Assembly (NCBI GenBank): GCA_947493175.1
Contig: CANLQD010000005.1
Coordinates: forward strand, 62,001 to 126,000
Direction of reading: 5' to 3'
Source of the DNA: an uncultured Flavobacteriaceae bacterium
GTDB taxonomy: Bacteria; Bacteroidota; Bacteroidia; Flavobacteriales; Flavobacteriaceae
Length of the DNA stretch: 64,000 bases
The notes under the pieces were generated by a model that saw only the letters and a list, made by a program, of their open reading frames with translations, had not been told where the DNA came from and did no database searches. A program made the translations under genes and the position numbers. Below are positions 55,216-62,244 of the stretch, piece after piece. The first letter of the stretch is position 1. Every line of letters starts with the position of its first letter.

Positions 55216-57909
55216 CTACAAGGTCTTTTTAACCGCAACTTCTTGGAATGCTTCAACGATATCACCTTCATGAATGTCGTTGTAATTTTTAATCTGCAAT
55301 CCACAGTCATATCCTTTGGAGACTTCCTTGACATCGTCCTTAAATCGTTTTAAAGAGGCCAATTCCCCTGTGTAAACGACCACTCCGTCGCGAATTAAAC
55401 GAATACCTGCATTGCGGAAAATCTTTCCACTGGTGACCATACAACCTGCAATGGTACCAACCTTTGAAATTTTGAAGGTTTCCCGAATCTCGGCAGTTCC
55501 CGTAATCTCTTCTTTGATTTCTGGTGACAACATGCCTTCCATTGCGTCTTTTAGATCATTGATGGCATCATAAATGATCGAGTACATACGGATATCGATT
55601 TCTTCCTTATCGGCAATATCCCTTGCATTCCCCATAGGCCTTACATTAAAGCCTATAATGATTGCGTCGGAAGCAGAGGCCAACAATACATCGGATTCGG
55701 TAATCGCACCTACTCCTTTGTGAATGATATTCACCTGTATTTCCTCGGTACTTAGTTTTTGGAAAGAATCGGTCAGTGCTTCTACCGAACCATCCACATC
55801 CCCTTTCAGGATAATGTTCAACTCCTTAAAGTCGCCCAAGGCAATTCGTCTTCCAATCTCATCCAAGGTAATGTGGCGTTGTGTACGAACAGATTGTTCC
55901 CTGAACAATTGGGCTCGCTTGGAGGCAATTTGTTTCGCCTCGCGCTCATCTGCCAAAACATTGAATTTATCACCCGCCTGAGGCGCACCATCCAATCCTA
56001 AAATAGATACCGGGGTCGCCGGTCCGGCTTTTTGAACATTCTTACCACGTTCGTCTTGCATGGCCTTTACTTTACCACTATGGGTGCCCGCTAGCACATA
56101 ATCACCTATTTGGAGTGTACCGCCCTGCACCAAAATCGTGGATACATATCCGCGCCCTTTATCCAAGAACGCTTCCACAACGGTTCCTAGCGCAAGTTTG
56201 TCAGGGTTGGCCTTTAACTCTAACAGTTCGGCCTCCAGCAACACTTTTTCCAAGAGTTCTTTTACACCTTCGCCGGTCTTTGCCGAAATATCATGGGATT
56301 GAATTTTTCCTCCCCAATCTTCTACCAACAAATTCATTTGGGCAAGCCCTTCTTTGATCTTATCAGGATTGGCCGTTGGCCTATCTATCTTGTTAATGGC
56401 AAATACCATGGGTACTCCCGCCGCTTGTGCGTGACTAATGGCTTCCTTCGTCTGGGGCATGATATCATCATCGGCAGCAATCACGATAACCGCAATATCG
56501 GTCACCTGTGCCCCTCTGGCCCTCATGGCCGTAAACGCTTCGTGACCTGGTGTATCAAGGAACGTAATCTTTTGACCATCTTCGAGCGTTACCCCATATG
56601 CACCTATGTGCTGGGTAATACCTCCGCTTTCACCGGCAATCACGTTGGCCTCCCTCACATAATCCAAGAAGGACGTTTTACCATGGTCTACGTGCCCCAT
56701 CACCGTAACGATCGGCGCTCTTGGTTGCAAATCTTCCGGAGCATCTTCGACCTCCTCAATGGACTCATCGATTTCAGCCGTAACAAACTCTACTTCATAC
56801 CCAAATTCATCGGCTACAATAGATAAGGTTTCAGCATCCAAACGCTGGTTCATCGTCACCATCATCCCCAAGGACATACAGGCCGAAATGATTTCGGTAG
56901 TCGACACGTTCATCATGGTCGCCACCTCACTGGCCGTAACAAATTCCGTGACTTTTAAAATCTTGTTTTCAAGTTCTTGTTGCTCAAGGTCTTTCTCGGT
57001 TTGTTGACGGTGCTGATCCCTTTTATCCCTACGGTATTTGGCGCCTTTTCCTTTTTTGGACTTTCCTTGGAGCTTTTCAAGGGTTTCCCTTACTTGTTTT
57101 TGTACATCTTCTTCGGTAGGCTCTACCTTTGGTGCACCAAATCGTTGTCCGCCTCCCTTTCGCTGACCAAACCTGCTTCGATCATTTCCGGAAGAACCGG
57201 TATTACTGATAATTCGTTTTCGCCTTTTCTTTCTTTCGGTACTTGCACCTCCTGAAGGCTTCGCTTCTTCTTTCTTTTTCTTGGGCTTTTCGAACTTGGC
57301 CAAATCAATTTTAGCACCAGCAATTTTGGGCCCTGATAATTTTTGGTACTGTGTAGTGATTTTTTCAGGTTCGGCAGGTGTATCAGCCTCAGGGGTATCC
57401 GTCGCTTTTGCCTCCGTGGTCGCGGGTTTTTCTTCCACTGGTTTTTCCTCCACTGGTTTTTCCGTTACCGGCTCTGCTACTTTCTCCTCGACAGGGGCGG
57501 TCTTTTCCTCTTCGACCGGAGTGGGTTTGGGCTTCTTTGAAGCGTCCAAATCAATTTTGCCCACAGTCTTGGGACCGCTCAATTCTGCCTTTGCCTTGAT
57601 CACACGTTCCGAAGCGGCAGCTCTGCGCTCCCGTTGCAATCGCTTGTCTTCTTGCTCCTGCTCTAGTTGAATACGTATGGCTTCTTTCTCCTTACGTTTC
57701 TCCTCGCCCACCTCCTTTGATGCAACTTTTTTGCTCATGTCGGTCTGGAACTCGTCTTGGAGCACCTGATACACCTCATCGGAAATCTTGGTCGTTGGCC
57801 TGGCCTCGATCGCATGACCTTTTGAGGCAAGGTAATCAACGGCCCTATCCAATGAAATATTCAGCTCCCTGAGGACCTTGTTAAGCCTTATTTTTGCATT
57901 TTCTGCCAT
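55216..57909 (-). CDS. infB: Translation initiation factor IF-2
   Basis: The GTPase that places initiator tRNA on the 30S subunit and promotes 50S joining. An N-terminal IF2_N-type domain (about residues 1-55) is followed by a long Lys/Glu/Pro-rich variable region with VEEKPVEEKP repeats (about 130-190). The GTPase domain has VTVMGHVDHGKTS, FLDTPGHEAF and AINKIDRP. Domains II, III and C2 run to the end (EAFQEVAVKKTL). At 897 residues it is typical of Bacteroidetes IF-2. It is the third gene of rimP-nusA-infB. Confidence 0.97.
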   Translation of the reverse strand: MAENAKIRLNKVLRELNISLDRAVDYLASKGHAIEARPTTKISDEVYQVLQDEFQTDMSKKVASKEVGEEKRKEKEAIRIQLEQEQEDKRLQRERRAAASERVIKAKAELSGPKTVGKIDLDASKKPKPTPVEEEKTAPVEEKVAEPVTEKPVEEKPVEEKPATTEAKATDTPEADTPAEPEKITTQYQKLSGPKIAGAKIDLAKFEKPKKKKEEAKPSGGASTERKKRRKRIISNTGSSGNDRSRFGQRKGGGQRFGAPKVEPTEEDVQKQVRETLEKLQGKSKKGKGAKYRRDKRDQHRQQTEKDLEQQELENKILKVTEFVTASEVATMMNVSTTEIISACMSLGMMVTMNQRLDAETLSIVADEFGYEVEFVTAEIDESIEEVEDAPEDLQPRAPIVTVMGHVDHGKTSFLDYVREANVIAGESGGITQHIGAYGVTLEDGQKITFLDTPGHEAFTAMRARGAQVTDIAVIVIAADDDIMPQTKEAISHAQAAGVPMVFAINKIDRPTANPDKIKEGLAQMNLLVEDWGGKIQSHDISAKTGEGVKELLEKVLLEAELLELKANPDKLALGTVVEAFLDKGRGYVSTILVQGGTLQIGDYVLAGTHSGKVKAMQDERGKNVQKAGPATPVSILGLDGAPQAGDKFNVLADEREAKQIASKRAQLFREQSVRTQRHITLDEIGRRIALGDFKELNIILKGDVDGSVEALTDSFQKLSTEEIQVNIIHKGVGAITESDVLLASASDAIIIGFNVRPMGNARDIADKEEIDIRMYSIIYDAINDLKDAMEGMLSPEIKEEITGTAEIRETFKISKVGTIAGCMVTSGKIFRNAGIRLIRDGVVVYTGELASLKRFKDDVKEVSKGYDCGLQIKNYNDIHEGDIVEAFQEVAVKKTL

Positions 57910-57951
57910 AAATTGTAATCCCTAAATTTCTCTTATTCGCTGCTAATATAG

Positions 57952-59184
57952 CTATTCTTCCAATTCTTCTTTCAGTATACGAACAACTTCAATGATGGTT
58001 TCTTCTTCCAAATCGGTTCGTTTTACCAACTCAGCTACATCCTGTTCCAAAATACTCCTCGCGGTATCCATACCAATTTTCTTGAATTCCTCGATAATCC
58101 ACGCATCGATTTCATCTGAAAACTCGGTCAATTCCACATCTTCCTCCACTCCTTCCCGGAACACATCGATCTCATACCCTGTAAGTTGCCCGGCCAATCG
58201 TATATTGTGTCCGCCACGGCCGATCGCTTTTGATACCTCTTCTGGTTTTAGATATACTTGGGCCGTCATTTTTTCGTCGTTGAGCTTTACAGAAGACACC
58301 CTAGCCGGACTCAAGGCCCTGGTTACCATTAATTGCGGGTTGCCCGTCCAGTTGATCACATCGATATTTTCATTGCCCAATTCACGAACAATGCCATGAA
58401 TACGCGAACCCTTCATTCCGACACAAGCTCCTACGGGATCAATACGATCATCATATGAGTCGACGGCCACTTTGGCTTTTTCCCCAGGAATACGAACCAC
58501 TTTCTTTACGGTGATCAAACCATCGAAAACCTCCGGAATTTCCTGAAAAAATAGTTGTTCCAAAAATTTAGGGGCGCTTCTTGACATGATAATCGTCGGC
58601 TTGCTTCCCTTTAACTCAACACTCTCTATGATACCCCTTACATTATCCCCTTTCCTAAAAAAGTCGGATGGAATTTGCCGATCTTTAGGCAAAATAATTT
58701 CATTGCCCTCATCATCCAACAAAATAATGGCCTTATGACGAATATGATGTACCTCAGCGGTATAAATCTCGCCTTCTAAATCTTTAAATTGTTTGTATAT
58801 GGTGGTATTGTCGTGTTCATGAATCTTTGAAATGAGGTTTTGACGTAGTGCCAAAATGGCCCTTCTCCCCAAATCGATCAATTTTACTTCCTCAGAAACA
58901 TCCTCCCCTACTTCAAAATCGGGTTCTATCTTTTGTGCCTCACTTAATGATATCTCCTCATTGGGGTCTTCTACTTCACCATCCTCGACCACCACTCTAT
59001 TGCGCCAAATCTCCAAATCGCCCTTATCGGGGTTGATAATGATATCAAAATTTTCGTCCGAACCGAATTTCTTCTTAAGCGCACTTCTAAAAACATCTTC
59101 CAAAATGGCCATCAGAGTTACCCTATCTATGAACTTATCGTCCTTGAACTCCGAGAAAGACTCGATTAACGCAATATTTTCCAT
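57952..59184 (-). CDS. nusA: Transcription termination/antitermination factor NusA
   Basis: Binds RNA polymerase and nascent RNA, modulating pausing, termination and antitermination. It has an N-terminal RNAP-binding domain (about residues 1-125), an S1 domain (about 130-200, GEIYTAEVHHIRHKAIILLDDEGNE), and two KH domains (about 225-350, with GACVGMKGSRIHGIVREL and KAIGRGGHNIRLAGQL). A short acidic tail rather than the full C-terminal AR repeats of E. coli NusA explains the 410-residue length. It lies 42 bases before infB and 10 bases after rimP. Confidence 0.97.
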   Translation of the reverse strand: MENIALIESFSEFKDDKFIDRVTLMAILEDVFRSALKKKFGSDENFDIIINPDKGDLEIWRNRVVVEDGEVEDPNEEISLSEAQKIEPDFEVGEDVSEEVKLIDLGRRAILALRQNLISKIHEHDNTTIYKQFKDLEGEIYTAEVHHIRHKAIILLDDEGNEIILPKDRQIPSDFFRKGDNVRGIIESVELKGSKPTIIMSRSAPKFLEQLFFQEIPEVFDGLITVKKVVRIPGEKAKVAVDSYDDRIDPVGACVGMKGSRIHGIVRELGNENIDVINWTGNPQLMVTRALSPARVSSVKLNDEKMTAQVYLKPEEVSKAIGRGGHNIRLAGQLTGYEIDVFREGVEEDVELTEFSDEIDAWIIEEFKKIGMDTARSILEQDVAELVKRTDLEEETIIEVVRILKEELEE

Positions 59185-59194
59185 GATACTACAA

Positions 59195-59656
59195 TTAAAA
59201 TTTCAATATAACTTTTGCTTCTTTAATTTCGGAAAAACTAATTTCCTGTTTTTTCTGTACGGTAACCTTTCCTTTCCCTATAGGTTTCGGTTCCCGTGCT
59301 TTCCACTCTAAAACGATACCGGTACCGGTAATCGAAGTCAAATTTCCCTCAAAGCTATCGGTCTCGGTACGCACCGCCAGTTTTCGTCCTATATTTTTAT
59401 TATACTGCCTTGGCAACAACATCGGCGTCGCAGCTCCTGCAGAGGTTACTTCCAATGAAAAATCTTCCTCATCCCTATCCAAATTATGCTCAATGGCCCT
59501 ACTGATCTTCATACAATCTTGAAGCGTTACTCCGGCATCGCCATCCAATACCACATGAATACGGTTATCGCCACCTACCGAGAAATCGACCAAAAATAGT
59601 GAACCATCCTCCACTAACGCCTCCTGCAACAGTACCGATACTTTATCTTTCAACAT
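59195..59656 (-). CDS. rimP: Ribosome maturation factor RimP
   Basis: Needed for 30S subunit maturation. The 153-residue product has the two-domain RimP fold: an alpha/beta N-terminal domain (about residues 1-75, LVDFSVGGDNRIHVVLDGDAGVTLQDCMKISRAIE, containing D-x-A-typical positions) and a C-terminal SH3-like barrel. The link between them reads LEVTSAGAATPMLLPRQYNKNIGR, where most families have VSSPGLDRPL. It is the first gene of the rimP-nusA-infB operon. A terminator-like hairpin lies about 180 bases upstream. Confidence 0.94.
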   Translation of the reverse strand: MLKDKVSVLLQEALVEDGSLFLVDFSVGGDNRIHVVLDGDAGVTLQDCMKISRAIEHNLDRDEEDFSLEVTSAGAATPMLLPRQYNKNIGRKLAVRTETDSFEGNLTSITGTGIVLEWKAREPKPIGKGKVTVQKKQEISFSEIKEAKVILKF

Positions 59657-59834
59657 CTATATAAAGGTTTATCATACCTTTTCAAAATACTCCTCCCTAA
59701 CATAACTTAGGAGACACAGAACCCGATTTTGACAATCCTTTCACCTTCCAAAAATGATTCGGGTGGTAATAGGAGTCTGTTCGATTGGCACTTTATCAAC
59801 ATGCATTCCGTGCTTCTGAAAAGAAAATCCCGCA

Positions 59835-59863
59835 AATAAAAAAGAGGACTTAATGTCCCCTCA
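59835..59863 (-). terminator. Intrinsic terminator/attenuator in the rimP leader
   Basis: On the minus strand GAGGGGAC - ATTAA - GTCCTCTT forms a 6-8 bp stem (one or two G-U pairs) followed by TTTTTT. No gene lies upstream on that strand, so it either attenuates the rimP-nusA-infB operon or ends a short RNA started at the box near 59892. Confidence 0.55.
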
Positions 59864-59891
59864 TGAATACTCAGATATTCTTTCAGTGGTG

Positions 59892-59899
59892 CAAATATA
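59892..59899 (-). promoter_or_regulatory. Candidate -7 promoter element upstream of the rimP-leader terminator
   Basis: TATATTTG on the minus strand fits TAnnTTTG. A TTG at 17-23 bases is absent. If active, transcription would start near 59885, about 25 bases before the terminator hairpin. Confidence 0.35.
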
Positions 59900-60047
59900 C
59901 ATATTTTTTGGATTTCTACCTTATATGTCAGACACCATTTTTAAGGAGAAGAAACCAACTATTTTGGATGGCATGTAGCATTCATTTCATATATACCAAA
60001 TAGTTGAAAATACTATAAAAGGCTAACCTTCGTTTAAAATTCATAGT

Positions 60048-60209
60048 TGAACTCATTTAGACTTTTTGGATTTAAGCGAAAATTAGCTATTTCGAGCCAA
60101 ATCGAAGGTTTTTTTAAGTTGCATAGCAGCGCTACGGAACGAAAAAAAGACAAAGAGTTGGTTTGAAAGAGCCATTTTTTAGCAAATTGAAAAAGTCTAA
60201 ATGAGTTCA
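60048..60209. repeat. 162-bp near-palindromic element (MITE-like)
   Basis: The outer 20 bases are a perfect inverted repeat (60048-60067 against 60190-60209). The similarity continues inward imperfectly for another ~40 bases on each side (ATTT, GC, AAAA, GGCT/AGCT, TTTC, CCAA, TC, then T-runs). A small TAGC-AGC-GCTA palindrome sits near the centre (60124-60134). The whole unit could fold into one long hairpin. Terminal inverted repeats, small size and lack of a gene suggest a miniature inverted-repeat transposable element or similar dispersed repeat. Clear target-site duplications are not visible. Confidence 0.6.
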
Positions 60210-60415
60210 TTAACAAGGACCTGTTAACATGAAGCCTAAAAGTGGTTTTTTCACCATTCCTGCCCGTACGGCAGCCGGGTTTCCGGATTTCTTTGTCTTT
60301 TTATGAAAACGTAACTTTCCAAAAAATGCCTTTAAATCCGAAAAAATCCATACTTTCCGCTGAGCGTTAAAGGCCCTGGTACTTTTAATCAACAAACCAA
60401 TCACCACCACCCTCT

Positions 60416-61819
60416 ATGGAAATTCTCTCGTCGTACAATCTGATCATCGAGGCTTCGATTATCGTCATTCTGTCTTTTTGGTTCAATGGTATTTCAAAAA
60501 AGACCAATATACCTTCGGTATTAATGCTTATTGTATTGGGTATCATCCTACAATTCGTACTTCGCTATTTTGTACCTGAAAAACTAGACCTTTCGGGAGG
60601 GCTGGAAATCCTAGGGATTGTGGGACTCATCATGATCGTTCTCGAAGCGGCGTTGGAACTGGAGCTCAAACGCGAAAAGCTTGTCCCCATCTTAAAATCG
60701 ACCGCCATCGCATTGATAGGCCTTGTCGGTTCGGCCTGGGTAGCGGCACTCATACTTCATCAATTTGTTCCAGGAATGAACATGCAAGCCGCTTGGCTCT
60801 ACGCTACGCCATTATCGATACTTTCAAGCGCCATTATTATACCGAGCGTAAGTTCGCTTGAGGAAAACAAAAAGGAATTCCATATTTACGAAAGTACCTT
60901 TTCGGACATCATGGGCATCATGATGTTTTATTTTTTGGTCGGAAGGCTCAATCCCGCAGAAGATGCAGGGGTCGCCGGCTTTGCCGGAAACCTGGTTCTG
61001 ACCGTCGTGATCGCCCTGGTCGCCAGTTATGCCATTATCCTTATTTTTCAACGCATCAAAAGCCAGGCAAAACAGTTTTTACTGATTGCCGTGTTGTTAT
61101 TATTGTATGCCATTGGCAAGAAAATGCACCTGTCCTCTTTGATCATCATTTTGATTTTTGGGCTTGTCATTGCCAATGTGAAGCTTTTCTTTCCGGGAAA
61201 GACTGCCATTTTTCTGGAGAACGAAAAAATAAAGCAAATTTATCATGAACTACACATCATCACTTTGGAAACCGCCTTTATCGTGCGAACCTTTTTCTTT
61301 GTGATTTTCGGGATGACCATCGTCATCTCTTCCCTTTTCAGTCTTAGCGTTGCCCTCATTAGCCTCTTGATCATCGCCTCGATCTATGCTATTCGCTTTG
61401 TAGTGCTCCGAGTTTTTATCGGCAAAGACATTTTACCCCAGCTTTTTATCGCCCCTAGGGGGCTGATTACGGTTCTGTTATTTTATGCCATCCCTAAAGA
61501 GGCGCAGATAGCTGGTTTTGAGTCGGGTATTTTGCTCTTCGTTATCATCGCCACGAGCTTGGTCATGACCTGGGCCATGATCAAGGACAAACGAAAAATG
61601 GGCACCATGTTAGACGAAATTGAGGAGGAAATGGAGGCCAGAAACGAAGCGGAAGATGTGTTACGGGAACGAGAAAATGTTTTGGATGCGTCTACGGATA
61701 ACGAAATCTTAGAGGTATCGGATACCAAGGAGGCCTTAAAAACATCCGAAATGGAACACGGTAGGGAAGACACTACTACGGAAGAAGACCAAACCAAATT
61801 TCCCGAGCAGGAATCGTAA
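60416..61819 (+). CDS. Cation:proton antiporter (CPA family)
   Basis: A membrane antiporter, probably exchanging Na+ or K+ for H+. It has about 12 helices over residues 8-395, with CPA-family features such as SKKTNIPSVLMLIVLGIILQ at helix 2 and an acidic intramembrane region near residues 72-85 (IVLEAALELELKREKL). ISPRGLITVLL-equivalent APRGLITVLLFYAIP occurs near helix 11. The C-terminal tail (about 400-467) is very acidic with Glu/Thr runs and has no TrkA-N or USP domain. It is a single gene with its own terminator. The transported cation is not determined. Confidence 0.88.
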   Translation: MEILSSYNLIIEASIIVILSFWFNGISKKTNIPSVLMLIVLGIILQFVLRYFVPEKLDLSGGLEILGIVGLIMIVLEAALELELKREKLVPILKSTAIALIGLVGSAWVAALILHQFVPGMNMQAAWLYATPLSILSSAIIIPSVSSLEENKKEFHIYESTFSDIMGIMMFYFLVGRLNPAEDAGVAGFAGNLVLTVVIALVASYAIILIFQRIKSQAKQFLLIAVLLLLYAIGKKMHLSSLIIILIFGLVIANVKLFFPGKTAIFLENEKIKQIYHELHIITLETAFIVRTFFFVIFGMTIVISSLFSLSVALISLLIIASIYAIRFVVLRVFIGKDILPQLFIAPRGLITVLLFYAIPKEAQIAGFESGILLFVIIATSLVMTWAMIKDKRKMGTMLDEIEEEMEARNEAEDVLRERENVLDASTDNEILEVSDTKEALKTSEMEHGREDTTTEEDQTKFPEQES

Positions 61820-61826
61820 ACAAAAA

Positions 61827-61858
61827 TCCCGGCATCTCTCGATACCGGGACCTCTTTT
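61827..61858 (+). terminator. Terminator after the antiporter gene
   Basis: Stem TCCCGG / CCGGGA with a 12-base loop, followed by CCTCTTTT. It begins 8 bases after the stop codon. Confidence 0.6.
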
Positions 61859-61867
61859 AAATTTCTG

Positions 61868-61939
61868 TTGGCCCACTAGGACTCGAACCTAGAACGACTG
61901 GACCAAAACCAGCTGTGTTGCCAATTACACCATGGGCCA
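61868..61939 (-). tRNA. tRNA-Gln (anticodon UUG)
   Basis: The minus strand folds into a complete cloverleaf: a 7-bp acceptor stem (TGGCCCA / TGGGCCA), a D-arm (GTGT/ACAC) with an AATTGGCA loop, an anticodon stem GCTGG/CCAGT around the loop TTTTGGT (anticodon TTG), a 4-base variable loop, a T-arm CTAGG/CCTAG with TTCGAGT, and discriminator A. The CCA end is not encoded. A consensus promoter lies 40 bases upstream. Confidence 0.97.
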
Positions 61940-61979
61940 CCATGGTTTCTCTTCGACCATCAATCGGTCTAAGAGCGTG

Positions 61980-62010
61980 CAAATTTAGAACAAAGTTTGG
62001 TTTGCACAAA
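61980..62010 (-). promoter_or_regulatory. Bacteroidetes-type promoter for tRNA-Gln
   Basis: Minus strand: TTTG (62010-62007), 19-base spacer, TAAATTTG (61987-61980). It is a full match to the TTTG-N19-TAnnTTTG consensus, about 40 bases upstream of the tRNA 5' end. Confidence 0.75.
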
Positions 62011-62244
62011 CATTTTCCCATAGATTCCTTGAAAAAAGTTAGTCGTCAAGGCTGTTAAAGGTTTAAAAAAAATACGACCCCATATCTATTATAATTAGTA
62101 AATTCGTCCCATCATTAAATGCCTTGGGCCAGCCCCGAGGGCATTAAAAGGAAACATCTTGGTCTCGAGGCGGTCTTTCGACATATTTAATGAGTAGAAG
62201 TCGTAGCATAAAAACCTCGGTTATCGAGTAAAACCAGACACTTC

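Larger units (their letters stand above)
59657..60415. other. Structured non-coding region upstream of rimP
   Basis: About 760 bases without a supported gene, between divergent rimP and the antiporter gene. It holds a minus-strand intrinsic terminator (59835-59863), a TATATTTG box (59892-59899), a hairpin (59956-60006), a 162-bp near-palindrome (60048-60209), and a short TTAACA...TGTTAA hairpin (60210-60227). A CTGCC...GGCAG hairpin occurs within 60267-60283. Two short frames on the minus strand (60034-60216, 60210-60410) seem to be by-products of the repeat. Confidence 0.6.

Noticed and set aside
56293..56826. 177-codon plus-strand frame inside infB
   Set aside because: Antisense to the conserved GTPase domain of IF-2; a shadow of it.
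57123..57670. Repeated VEEKP/TEKPVEE-coding sequence in infB looked like a tandem repeat locus
   Set aside because: It is the normal low-complexity N-terminal region of Bacteroidetes IF-2, not a mobile or CRISPR-like repeat.
60034..60216. 60-codon minus-strand frame in the region upstream of the antiporter
   Set aside because: It coincides with the 162-bp inverted repeat, so the frame is better explained by the repeat than by a gene.
60210..60410. 66-codon minus-strand frame next to the repeat
   Set aside because: No membrane or domain feature and no promoter box; it sits in repeat-flanking DNA. Kept only as a note.
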